Positions 41,861 through 49,971 of a DNA stretch of 64,000 nt are shown here, in pieces. The notes beneath the pieces are model-generated. The model was not told where the DNA came from. It did not search any database and saw nothing but the letters and a program-made list of their open reading frames with translations. How positions within the stretch are numbered: position 1 is the first letter of the stretch; each line of letters opens with the position of its first letter. Position numbers and translations under genes: made by a program. The DNA is from Myxosarcina sp. GI1 (GTDB taxonomy: Bacteria > Cyanobacteriota > Cyanobacteriia > Cyanobacteriales > Xenococcaceae), in the NCBI RefSeq assembly GCF_000756305.1, contig NZ_JRFE01000057.1, forward strand, positions 24,077-88,076, given 5' to 3'.

Positions 41861-42367
41861 ATGAAGACTTCGGAGAATATAGTTAATCATCGAAAGCGCA
41901 AAACCAAATTTTTATTAAAACCCGCACAGTTTATTGCTTTGCTGCTGATGGGGATAGAACTAGGCGTTTCTTATTCCCATTTAATGCAATTGCCTGGAAA
42001 ATTACGGCTATCAGCAACAACTTTTATAGCAGTACAGACTGTATTAATTCAATACAAAATTGGCGTAGGAATAGCAGAAGTTGGTTCATTCCTAGCCATG
42101 CTAATTATTCTGTGGCTAGTTCGGACTAAAATTCTAACATTTCGTTTGACCTTGGGTGCTTTGTTAATGCTGATTGCTGCATTTTTGGTTTGGGGAATTT
42201 TTATCGAACCAATTAATGCTGTTGTCGATACCTGGACGGCTGATTCTTTTCCCAATGACTGGACTTCATATCGCGATCGCTGGCATTTATTTCATCTGGT
42301 TAGATTAGTGCTACTTACAATAGGTATGAGTAGTTTAGTAAGTTCTGTTCTAGTTAAAGAAGGGTAA
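41861..42367 (+). CDS. DUF1772-like membrane protein
   Basis: 168 residues with four membrane segments. The signature of the DUF1772/anthrone-oxygenase-like group is visible: IELGVSYSHLMQLPGK near the start, FIEPINAVVDTW and DWTSYRDRWHLFHLVRLVLL near the end. The family is of uncertain function, often next to AraC or TetR regulators, as here (45 bp after the araC-type gene). Confidence 0.65.
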   Translation: MKTSENIVNHRKRKTKFLLKPAQFIALLLMGIELGVSYSHLMQLPGKLRLSATTFIAVQTVLIQYKIGVGIAEVGSFLAMLIILWLVRTKILTFRLTLGALLMLIAAFLVWGIFIEPINAVVDTWTADSFPNDWTSYRDRWHLFHLVRLVLLTIGMSSLVSSVLVKEG

Positions 42368-42409
42368 TTTTTTCGCTTGTGTTCGACCGAATTTACCAGA
42401 GAGAGCAGA

Positions 42410-42426
42410 TTTCATTCTGATTTAAT
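42410..42426 (+). promoter_or_regulatory. CopR-like direct repeat before the RND adaptor gene
   Basis: TTTCAT (42410-42415), 5 bp, TTTAAT (42421-42426), followed by ATTCTTGTGCCATTCTGG. The same arrangement, including TTCTTGTG and CAT..TGG, stands before the RND pump gene at 46012. Conservation past the direct repeat suggests a complete promoter unit. Confidence 0.7.
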
Positions 42427-42480
42427 ATTCTTGTGCCATTCTGGTTTGGTGTGAGTGTAGATAATCCACAAGACTTTAAC

Positions 42481-44265
42481 ATGACGGCAAATCCGACTAA
42501 AACTCAGGGGGAAATGTCAGATGATAACGAGAACCATCATGATTTTCTAGATTCTGACAGCGTTACTGAAGAAACTACCTCTCATTCAGTTTCTAAAACA
42601 GAAGAAAAAGGTAAATCCAATCGAGAAGATTTACCTGCAAATTCTTTTAGACCTGGTAAAGCCCTATTGGGTTTGGGAATTTTCGCTTTCCTAGCTGGAG
42701 GAATTTTAATAGTAACTAACCAACTAAAACCTTCTGGTTCGATGGCTGGAATGGAAGGAATGGATCATGGCAGTATGTCTCACGACGAGATGATGGCTGT
42801 AGATGGTTCGTTTAACCCAAATCCCGTCCGAGTAGAAACAGTTAAACCCCAAGTCTTAGAAGCCAGCGTTAGCTATACAGGTTCGATTAAACCTTACCAA
42901 GAAATTATGGTATATCCTCGCGTAGCGGGACAACTGACCAACTACTCGGTATATCCAGGCGATCGCGTTACTGACGGAGAACCATTGGCTACTTTGGATG
43001 CTTCGGAGTTGAATACCGAAGTCGCCGAGGCTGCGGCAGAAGTAAAGACGATGGAAACTGCTTTGAAGATGAGCGAGATTGAGGTAGACGAACAAAAAAG
43101 CGCGATCGAACAGATTGAAGCCGATCTGGACTATCTAAACTTGAAACAAGACCGCTTTGCTCGGCTAGTCAGAGATGGAGTGATTTCCCAAGATGAGTTT
43201 GATGTTGTCGATAGCGAAGTCAAAAGTAAAGAGGCTAATCTCAGACAGGCACGAGTTAAATTAGCGCGAATGGAAGCCCAAGTAGTAAACAACCGCGCCA
43301 AGATCGACCAAGCAAAAGCAAAAGTAGATACGGCTAACGTAATGCAGGGCTACACTACCATCACTTCTCCCACTTCGGGCATCGTGCAGGAACGGATTGT
43401 CGATCCTGGGGTAGTAGTTCAACCCAGTATGGGCATCGTCAAAATTGGCGATTATAGTCGGGTACGTCTTCAAGCAAACGTCGCTCAACAAGATGCTGTC
43501 AATATTCGTCAAGGTGCTACGGTTATCGCTAGAGTACCTGGAAGCAACGTTCTACCTTTAAAAGGCAAAATCACCAGTATTTTTCCCCAAACTAACAGTC
43601 AAACCCGCACGGTAACGGTAGAAGCACTCATCGATAATCCCGACGGGCAACTACTATCGGGGCAGTTTTTAGAGATGAAAATTATTACTGCCCGCAAACC
43701 TAATGCCATTACCGTCCCTCAAGCTGCGGTGGTAGAGTTTCAAGATCGGTCTTCAGTTTGGGTTGTGGACGGAGATACGGTAACAGCCCAACCCGTAACC
43801 TTGGGAATGTCAACGGGAGACAGAGTAGAAATTACCAGTGGTTTGGAGTCGGGACAAGCGGTAGTAACTTCAGGACAGAATCGCTTGGTAGAAAATGCAC
43901 CAGTAGCGGTCATTAACCAGTCCGAACAATCTGTAGCAGCTAATAAAGCTTCAACTCAGGATATTCAAATTCAGTTAGTCAGCCCCGACAATAACGAGGT
44001 AGCAATGGGCGATGCCCAACTAGTAATAGAAGTTAAAGACGGTCGAGGTCAACCTGTTGACGTTAAAGATATAGAGATGAGCGCGTCTATGCCCATGAAG
44101 AACATGGCGCCGATGTCTGCTCCTGTAGAAGTCCAGCCAGACGATAAGCCAGGTAGGTTTAAAGCCGATACCTATCTCAGCATGAAAGGAGACTGGACGA
44201 TTACCGCTCAAGTCAAAGATCCGAAAAATCAAGCCAAACAAGAGTTTACTCTCGACGTACAGTAA
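42481..44265 (+). CDS. RND efflux adaptor (membrane fusion protein) with C-terminal YtkA/FixH-like domain
   Basis: 594 residues from ATG 42481. A GTG at 42433 is in frame but lies within the promoter element. Cytoplasmic acidic start, TM at about 62-80, then a Met/His-rich segment (MEGMDHGSMSHDEMM) likely to bind Cu. Adaptor domains: lipoyl/barrel-sandwich (VYPRVAGQLTNYSVYPGD), long alpha hairpin (about 190-280), beta barrel (ITSPTSGIVQERIVDPG). The last 95 residues form a YtkA/FixH-like beta domain (LVSPDNNEVAMGDAQLVIEV) found again as a free lipoprotein in the next gene. Copper efflux partner of the pump at 46088. Confidence 0.85.
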   Translation: MTANPTKTQGEMSDDNENHHDFLDSDSVTEETTSHSVSKTEEKGKSNREDLPANSFRPGKALLGLGIFAFLAGGILIVTNQLKPSGSMAGMEGMDHGSMSHDEMMAVDGSFNPNPVRVETVKPQVLEASVSYTGSIKPYQEIMVYPRVAGQLTNYSVYPGDRVTDGEPLATLDASELNTEVAEAAAEVKTMETALKMSEIEVDEQKSAIEQIEADLDYLNLKQDRFARLVRDGVISQDEFDVVDSEVKSKEANLRQARVKLARMEAQVVNNRAKIDQAKAKVDTANVMQGYTTITSPTSGIVQERIVDPGVVVQPSMGIVKIGDYSRVRLQANVAQQDAVNIRQGATVIARVPGSNVLPLKGKITSIFPQTNSQTRTVTVEALIDNPDGQLLSGQFLEMKIITARKPNAITVPQAAVVEFQDRSSVWVVDGDTVTAQPVTLGMSTGDRVEITSGLESGQAVVTSGQNRLVENAPVAVINQSEQSVAANKASTQDIQIQLVSPDNNEVAMGDAQLVIEVKDGRGQPVDVKDIEMSASMPMKNMAPMSAPVEVQPDDKPGRFKADTYLSMKGDWTITAQVKDPKNQAKQEFTLDVQ

Positions 44266-44301
44266 CTAACTAAATTCATCAACTACAAAATCAATCGAAC
44301 C

Positions 44302-44733
44302 ATGAAAAAATTAATTTTAATTCTACTTCCTTTAAGTCTTTTAGCTTTTGCCTGTAGCCCCGCTCAAAGCAATAGCGAATCTGCTACTACTCAAACCAAA
44401 ACAGTGCAGAACAAGCAAGAAAGCACCGCTACTGTAAATTTAGTCAGTCCCGAACCTCAGACAGAGATTCCTATGGGTGAAGCCGAAATGATTCTAGAAG
44501 TGGTAGATAGCAATGGTAATCCAGTAAAAGTAGAAAGCTTGGATGTTAGTGCGACTATGCCAATGGAAGGAATGGAAGACATGATGGGTAAGGTAGAAGT
44601 TACCCCCGCAGACGAACCAGGACGCTTTAAAGCTACTACTTATTTTGGAATGCAGGGTACTTGGAATGTGGTCGCCAGCGTGCAAGATCCTCAATATCAG
44701 GCTCAACAAGAATTTATTTTAGAAGTTAAGTAA
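44302..44733 (+). CDS. YtkA/FixH-like lipoprotein, paralogue of the adaptor's last domain
   Basis: 143 residues: signal with LLPLSLLAFAC (probable lipobox Cys18), a polar linker, then a beta domain (about 45-143) with LVSPEPQTEIPMGEAEMILEV in two parts, SATMPMEGMEDMMGKVEV and PGRFKATTYFGMQGTW. It aligns over its length with residues about 500-594 of the adaptor. The Met cluster suggests Cu(I) binding. 36 bp after the adaptor gene and surely in its operon. Confidence 0.8.
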   Translation: MKKLILILLPLSLLAFACSPAQSNSESATTQTKTVQNKQESTATVNLVSPEPQTEIPMGEAEMILEVVDSNGNPVKVESLDVSATMPMEGMEDMMGKVEVTPADEPGRFKATTYFGMQGTWNVVASVQDPQYQAQQEFILEVK

Positions 44734-44802
44734 AGTATTGAATAGGGTAGGCAATGCTCACTTTAAACTACGAAGCTGAAATACGACGTTTCTAATTTAA
44801 AC

Positions 44803-45420
44803 TTATAATTCTCGCTTGGCTTGAGCGAGAACTTTTCCCGCAGATTGGGCAAAAACCAGAGTTAAAAGTAACCCTAGAATTAAATCAGGTATAAATGAAC
44901 CAGTTAAAAATACCAATCCAGCAGTTAGCAATACTGAAGTATTGGCAATAATGTCATTACGGGAACACAGCCAAACAGAGGACATATTGATATTGTCATT
45001 ACGGTGACGAATTAACAACAAAAAGCAAATTAAGTTAGCAAGTAGGGCTAAAATACCAATTCCGCTCATCAATTGAACTGTAGGTACTGTTTGAGCAAAT
45101 AATTGATAGGTAGCTCTAGCAAAAACGGCGATCGCAGTAATAAACATGATACTACCTTTTAGCAACGCCGATCGCGCCTGAGCTTTTTTACCTTTTTGAA
45201 TCACGTATAGGCTACAGCCATATACTAAAGCATCGCCGAGCATATCCAAAGAGTCACCAGTTAAGGACAATGAAGCTGCTTTAACTCCTCCGCTAAATTC
45301 TACGACAAACATCACGGCGTTAATTATCAAAATAGTCCACAGCACTTTACTCTGGCGTTTTTGCAGCTTTTGTAATTCTTTGGCTTTGTGTTGACAACAA
45401 TGTTCTGACATTTTCTTCAA
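44803..45420 (-). CDS. CDF-family cation transporter (short), controlled by the ArsR next to it
   Basis: 205 residues. Cys/His-rich N-terminus (EHCCQHKAKE), then six membrane segments with LTGDSLDMLGDAL (first metal motif, Asp-rich) and NDIIANTSVLL (second). No cytoplasmic C-terminal domain. Such short CDF proteins travel with cadC/cmtR-like regulators and are thought to export Cd2+ or Zn2+. The ArsR gene is directly upstream on the same strand, with two palindromic operators between. Confidence 0.75.
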   Translation of the reverse strand: MKKMSEHCCQHKAKELQKLQKRQSKVLWTILIINAVMFVVEFSGGVKAASLSLTGDSLDMLGDALVYGCSLYVIQKGKKAQARSALLKGSIMFITAIAVFARATYQLFAQTVPTVQLMSGIGILALLANLICFLLLIRHRNDNINMSSVWLCSRNDIIANTSVLLTAGLVFLTGSFIPDLILGLLLTLVFAQSAGKVLAQAKREL

Positions 45421-45435
45421 TCTGACTTTTGTTTA

Positions 45436-45461
45436 AACATTCAAATGATTGTTTGAATGTT
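45436..45461. promoter_or_regulatory. ArsR/CadC-type operator 1
   Basis: Ten-bp arms AACATTCAAA (45436-45445) and TTTGAATGTT (45452-45461) with a 6-bp centre. The core TTCAAA-N6-TTTGAA recurs 37 bp away. It lies 16 bp before the CDF start and resembles CadC-type operators, which carry TCAAAT...ATTTGA arms. Confidence 0.7.
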
Positions 45462-45481
45462 ATTTATTATAGCTTTCAACG

Positions 45482-45499
45482 TTCAAAAGAATATTTGAA
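45482..45499. promoter_or_regulatory. ArsR/CadC-type operator 2
   Basis: TTCAAA (45482-45487), 6 bp, TTTGAA (45494-45499). Same core and spacing as operator 1, nearer to the 3' end of the regulator gene. The pair may allow cooperative binding in front of the CDF gene. Confidence 0.65.
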
Positions 45500-45536
45500 T
45501 AATAAAATAAACAAAATTCAATAATACAACTGGTAG

Positions 45537-45899
45537 TTAGATCAATTCTTTTAAAGAATAAATGAGAATATCAGTAATATGCCGATTTTTTAAAGAATAA
45601 TAAGCTAATTTGCCGTCATTACGATATTTAAGGAGTTTTAAGTCTCTCATTTTTCGTAGGTGATGGGAAGCTGTAGCGATTTTTACATTTAACATTGCTG
45701 CAATATCACAAACACAAAGTTCTTCACCATTTTTAAGAGCATAAAGTATTTTAATTCGCGAGCGTTCTGCCAAAGCACCAAATATGATTGTTGCTTCTTC
45801 TAAAATATCTTCTTGGGGTAAAGTTTCACGAATTTTAGCTACTAAATCGGCATTGAAACATCGTATATGACAAATATCATCTGCTTTATTTTCACTCAC
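45537..45899 (-). CDS. ArsR-family Cd/Pb/Zn-sensing repressor (CadC/CmtR-like)
   Basis: 120 residues. N-terminal CHIRC (Cys10, Cys14) and ELCVCDIA in helix 3 (Cys62, Cys64) form the four-Cys alpha-3N site of CadC-type sensors for Cd2+, Pb2+ or Bi3+. SHHLRKMRDLKLLKYR is the recognition helix region. The last helix lacks the full alpha-5 zinc set. It differs from the ZiaR-like copy at 27504 in that respect. Represses the downstream CDF gene. Confidence 0.85.
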   Translation of the reverse strand: MSENKADDICHIRCFNADLVAKIRETLPQEDILEEATIIFGALAERSRIKILYALKNGEELCVCDIAAMLNVKIATASHHLRKMRDLKLLKYRNDGKLAYYSLKNRHITDILIYSLKELI

Positions 45900-46011
45900 G
45901 GGCTTTTGGTTAGTAATATCAAATGTGCTTAGTTCAATGTTACAAGATACAAATGTAAAAACTTAAAGGAGAGCAGTGTTTTGCATTTAAATTCAACACT
46001 CACCTACAAGA

Positions 46012-46028
46012 TTTCATAGTGATTTAAT
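46012..46028 (+). promoter_or_regulatory. CopR-like direct repeat before the RND pump gene
   Basis: TTTCAT (46012-46017), 5 bp, TTTAAT (46023-46028), then TTTCTTGTGTCATCTTGG. Nearly the same as the element at 42410-42426. It gives the pump gene its own copper-type promoter after the CDF/ArsR cassette separated it from the adaptor gene. Confidence 0.7.
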
Positions 46029-46087
46029 TTTCTTGTGTCATCTTGGATGGAAGTTAAGCAATCTAATCTCCCCGAAGCCTCCACCCC

Positions 46088-49000
46088 ATGAAAACCTTCT
46101 TCACCCGTTGGTCAATCCGCAACCCTGTTATTACCGTAGCCCTCTACATTGGAGTGCTAATCCTCTCGGTTCTAACCCTAATAATCATTCCCGTGCGGAT
46201 GATGCCCTACGTGCAGAGTCCTCTGGTAGCAGTGATTACCAGAACTCCTGGTTCGTCCCCAATGGAAGTGGAAACCTATATCAGCAAACCCATCGAGCAA
46301 CGCATGACCGTACTGGATGGGGTACGTTTTGTGCGTTCTAGTTCCCAACAGGATTTATCTCTGGTAACGGTTCAGTTTGCTTGGGGTGGTGACGTAGATA
46401 AGGCGGTTCGGGATGTGCAAAGCGTGATGAAGTCGGCGGAAGGAGATTTACCTTTAGACGGAATTAACACCCGTTCTTATTGGGTGTTGCCGATCGATCC
46501 GCTGAACCGTCCCGTGCTGACTCTGGCACTCAAAGCTGAGGGGTGGGATCGGGTGAAGCTGCGGGAGTTTGCCGATAATACCTTAGTCGATCGCCTGACC
46601 AACGTACAGGATGTCCAGTCTGTCTATATTACGGGGGGCTATCGCCGACAGCTACAGGTAATCGTCGATCGCCAGAAGCTAGCAGCCTACGGACTATCGA
46701 TTCTCCAGGTAAGAGATGCGATCGATAATAATAATGTTAGTAAGGGGGCGGGAGTTTTAACCCAAGGAGACGAAGAAATTTTAGTGCGGGCAGACGATCG
46801 CGCTCTCAATGCCCAGGTAGTTAGGAATTACCCTATCCTCGAAATGGGAGGACAAATTGTCTATGTCAAAGATGTCGCTGAGGTAAAAGATACCTACGAA
46901 GAGCGTCGTAGTGCCTATCGTTATAATGGGGAATCTGCTTTAGCAGTTAACGTGATTCAGAAACCCGATTCTAGTTCGCCGCAGGTAATTGCCAGAGTGA
47001 GAAAGGAACTGGAAAAAATTGAGTCTCAATATCCAGGTTTAGAGTTTGAAGAGGCTTATGACAATTCCTTCCTGGTGGAGTTGATTAAAGATAGCACTAC
47101 GGGAGAATTACTAATTAGTGTGGCACTGGCGGGGTTGATAATTCTGCTGTTTTTAGAAGATTTTCGGGCAACGGCGATCGTCATGATTTCCATTCCCACT
47201 ACCCTCGCTCTTTCCATGCTGCCTTTTATTCCTTTCTCGATGTCCCTCAACTCCTCTACTTTGGTCGGGATGATGATGGCGATAGGGAAATTAGTAGATG
47301 ATTCGATTATTGTCATTGACTCGATCGATCGCAAACTTAAAGAAGGTAAAACACCCAGACAGGCAGCCATCCAGGGTACGGGAGAAGTATTTTTAGCCAG
47401 TGCTGCTGCTAGCTGCGTGATGATTGCAGCTTTAATCCCTACCATCCTTTCGGGTGGTCTGACGGGGTTGATGTTTGCGGGGCTAATCTTACCGATGGTG
47501 TTTGCCTTTATTGCTTCGTTAGTGGTTTCGATTACTTTGATTCCCCTACTGGCAGCCTTTTTCCTCAAACCTATCGGCGAACGACAGGGAAACCGCAAGA
47601 CTTGGCTGCAATGGTTGCTATCTCCTTTTCGTTTGGGTTTTGAGGGACTAGAAAAAGGTTACGCTTGGTTATTAGATATCTGCTTGAGAAACCGTGAGAT
47701 TACTCTAGCGATCGCAGGAGCGACTATCGTTCTCGCTTTTGCTCTCTATCCCTTGATTCCCCAGGAGATGATGCCTTTGGGAGATTCGGGGCAGTTTATG
47801 GCAACCATCGAATTGGAAGCGGGAACATCTTTCGAGCGAACGGATCGCGTTGCCCAACAGTTTGAATCGATTTTACTAGAACAACCTGAAATTGAAAAAG
47901 TCTCTTCTAACGTTGGCTTTGAAATTACCCGCAACAGTACTTACTTTAGCGGTTATAGTATGGGCAGCGTCAATACAGCTTCGGCAATCGTCACCCTCAA
48001 AGATTTGAACGAACGCAATCGCGACATCTGGCAAGTCATGGATGCAGTAGAAGCTAAAGCCCGTCGGACTATCCCTGGTTTGCGGCGCATCGCACTCAAA
48101 GAGATGGGTGTAGACGTAATGGCTACTTCGGCAGCACCGATTCAAATTGCGGTATACGGTGAAGATTTAGAGATACTCTATCCTTTGGCAAACCAAGTAC
48201 TAGAAATTGCTAAAGATACTCCAGGGCTAGTTATGGCGCATACCAGTTCCGCTTTGACTCAACCCGAATATCAACTACAGATAGATCGCCGTCGCGCTCA
48301 AGAGTTGGGCTTAAACATTGAAGAAGTAGCCGAACAAGCTCGTTACGCTCTTAATGGTGGTTTTACTCGTAAATACTATAACCGACCCAACCTCAGACAA
48401 AATTCCATTTTAGTCCGCTACCCCGAACGCGATCGCGGCTATGCTCAAAATCTCGCTGCTACCTACATCACCACTCCCAACGGACAGCAAGTTCCCCTTA
48501 GCACCGTCGCTACTCTTAAACGGGAATACGGTCCTACTCTCATCGAACACGTTAACGGCAAACGGGTAGTTTATGTCAATGGTTACTATCGTAAATCCAG
48601 TCCTGCTTCGATGGATTTATCAATGGCGATCGCGATGCGGGCGGGGCAAGAATTAGATTTCCCTCCAGGTTACGGTTTGGATTCGATGGGAGATATGACT
48701 GATATGATGATTGAATTCGATCGCCTGCTTAAAGGTTTAATCGTATCTATTATCTTAATTTACTTAATTCTAGTAATTCAGTTTGGCTCGTTTATCCAAC
48801 CTTTGGTAATGATGCTATCTATTCCCTTACAGTTAATTGGGGTATTTGGTGCATTATTACTAGCTCAACAAACCCTTTCAACGGTTTCTATTTTGGGAAT
48901 TATTATTCTCTCTGGTATTTCAGTCTCTGCTGCTATTCTGCTACTGGAGTTAATTTTAACCAAGCGACAAGAGGGTGTTCCCAGAGCCGAAGCTATCCGC

Positions 49001-49264
49001 CAGGCAGGTCCCGTAAGACTCAAAGCAATCTTTATGACCACTCTAACCACCATGATTGTGATCGTGCGCTTGGCTTTTTATCCCGAAACTGGCATGGATG
49101 CCTATTCTCCCATTGCTACGGTGATTTTAGGCGGACTGACTGTTTCTACCCTGCTGACTCTGATTGTTGTTCCAATCGTTTACACCTTCGTAGATGACAT
49201 TACCCAAGGATTGGGTAAGTTAAAAAAGCGAAGCAGCGCGTTGCGGGGGTATCCCCCGTTGTAG
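46088..49264 (+). CDS. RND efflux pump, inner-membrane subunit (copper-type by context)
   Basis: 1058 residues, the usual RND length with twelve membrane segments and two large periplasmic loops. TM4 has GKLVDDSIIVIDS, with the Asp404-Asp405 proton-relay pair. This is closer to the HAE type than to the single-Asp CusA type, although cyanobacterial CopA pumps for copper are of this kind. Works with the adaptor at 42481. No outer-membrane channel gene is in the window. The last dozen codons (after KKR) lie in a palindromic repeat at 49230-49274, so the C-terminus is atypical. Confidence 0.85.
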   Translation: MKTFFTRWSIRNPVITVALYIGVLILSVLTLIIIPVRMMPYVQSPLVAVITRTPGSSPMEVETYISKPIEQRMTVLDGVRFVRSSSQQDLSLVTVQFAWGGDVDKAVRDVQSVMKSAEGDLPLDGINTRSYWVLPIDPLNRPVLTLALKAEGWDRVKLREFADNTLVDRLTNVQDVQSVYITGGYRRQLQVIVDRQKLAAYGLSILQVRDAIDNNNVSKGAGVLTQGDEEILVRADDRALNAQVVRNYPILEMGGQIVYVKDVAEVKDTYEERRSAYRYNGESALAVNVIQKPDSSSPQVIARVRKELEKIESQYPGLEFEEAYDNSFLVELIKDSTTGELLISVALAGLIILLFLEDFRATAIVMISIPTTLALSMLPFIPFSMSLNSSTLVGMMMAIGKLVDDSIIVIDSIDRKLKEGKTPRQAAIQGTGEVFLASAAASCVMIAALIPTILSGGLTGLMFAGLILPMVFAFIASLVVSITLIPLLAAFFLKPIGERQGNRKTWLQWLLSPFRLGFEGLEKGYAWLLDICLRNREITLAIAGATIVLAFALYPLIPQEMMPLGDSGQFMATIELEAGTSFERTDRVAQQFESILLEQPEIEKVSSNVGFEITRNSTYFSGYSMGSVNTASAIVTLKDLNERNRDIWQVMDAVEAKARRTIPGLRRIALKEMGVDVMATSAAPIQIAVYGEDLEILYPLANQVLEIAKDTPGLVMAHTSSALTQPEYQLQIDRRRAQELGLNIEEVAEQARYALNGGFTRKYYNRPNLRQNSILVRYPERDRGYAQNLAATYITTPNGQQVPLSTVATLKREYGPTLIEHVNGKRVVYVNGYYRKSSPASMDLSMAIAMRAGQELDFPPGYGLDSMGDMTDMMIEFDRLLKGLIVSIILIYLILVIQFGSFIQPLVMMLSIPLQLIGVFGALLLAQQTLSTVSILGIIILSGISVSAAILLLELILTKRQEGVPRAEAIRQAGPVRLKAIFMTTLTTMIVIVRLAFYPETGMDAYSPIATVILGGLTVSTLLTLIVVPIVYTFVDDITQGLGKLKKRSSALRGYPPL

Positions 49265-49274
49265 CGACTGCTTC
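49230..49274. repeat. REP-like palindrome at the 3' end of the RND gene
   Basis: Outer arms GAAGCAG (49230-49236) and CTGCTTC (49268-49274). Inner arms CGGGGG and CCCCCG close around TAT. Its GC-rich centre contrasts with its surroundings. Palindromes of this form are dispersed in many cyanobacterial genomes. It overlaps the last codons of the pump gene and may act as a transcript end. Confidence 0.7.
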
Positions 49275-49315
49275 AAGACACGTTCTCGTAACAAACAACT
49301 TCCACAAGGATAGTC

Positions 49316-49347
49316 TTGACTCTCTAGTTAGCTAGAGAGTTTAAAAT
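49316..49347 (+). promoter_or_regulatory. MerR-type promoter of the DUF411/multicopper oxidase operon
   Basis: TTGACT (49316-49321), 20-bp spacer, TAAAAT (49342-49347). The perfect inverted repeat ACTCTCTAG...CTAGAGAGT in the spacer is the same as at 16281. The DUF411 gene starts at 49388. This places the operon under the second MerR protein, 33 kb away. Confidence 0.8.
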
Positions 49348-49387
49348 ATAAATACTTAAAACAAATTACTATAAATCGAAATTAATA

Positions 49388-49951
49388 ATGTCAAAACTAT
49401 TATCGACAATAACTATTACTTCAGTAGCGATCGCAAGCGTAATTGGTGGCGGAATTTACTGGACTTCTACTCAAGGAGTTAGCGATAATTCGGCAGTTGC
49501 CAACGATGCTCACACCGCTACTTTAGCCAGCGTTTGGGATAGAGAAACCGAACCCAACTATACAGGAACAAAAGATCTTACCGTCTATCGCTCTCCTACC
49601 TGTGGTTGTTGTGGTGTATGGCTCGAACACGCCCAGAAGCATGGCTTCAAGGTTGAAGATATCAAAACCGAACAGATGGAAGCGTTGAAGCAGAAACATA
49701 ACGTACCGTCTCAGCTTGCATCTTGCCATACAACTATTGTCGATGGCTACGTCATGGAAGGACATATACCTGTCGATGACATCAAACGCTTTTTAACCGA
49801 AAAACCAGAAGGATTTATCGGTTTAGCCGTACCAGGGATGCCTTTGGGTTCTCCAGGAATGGAAGCAAGAGATATGAAACAACCATTCCAGGTTTTGGCA
49901 TTTAACCAACAAGGAGAAGTAAAGATATTCAACGAATACGAATCTTACTAA
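49388..49951 (+). CDS. DUF411 metal-binding protein, exported
   Basis: 187 residues. Signal or anchor at about 1-28 (SKLLSTITITSVAIASVIGG), then the DUF411 core: YRSPTCGCCGVWLEH (Cys72, Cys74, Cys75), LASCHTTIVDGYVMEGH (Cys113, His114), and LAVPGMPLGSPGME. DUF411 proteins bind copper or similar metals in the periplasm and are widespread in copper-resistance clusters. It shares a promoter and operon with the multicopper oxidase gene 20 bp downstream. Confidence 0.85.
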   Translation: MSKLLSTITITSVAIASVIGGGIYWTSTQGVSDNSAVANDAHTATLASVWDRETEPNYTGTKDLTVYRSPTCGCCGVWLEHAQKHGFKVEDIKTEQMEALKQKHNVPSQLASCHTTIVDGYVMEGHIPVDDIKRFLTEKPEGFIGLAVPGMPLGSPGMEARDMKQPFQVLAFNQQGEVKIFNEYESY

Positions 49952-49971
49952 CGGGCATATTGCAATAAATT

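Noticed and set aside
47056-47598. 180-residue minus-strand ORF inside the RND pump gene
   Set aside because: Antisense to conserved RND membrane segments; composition reflects the complementary codons.
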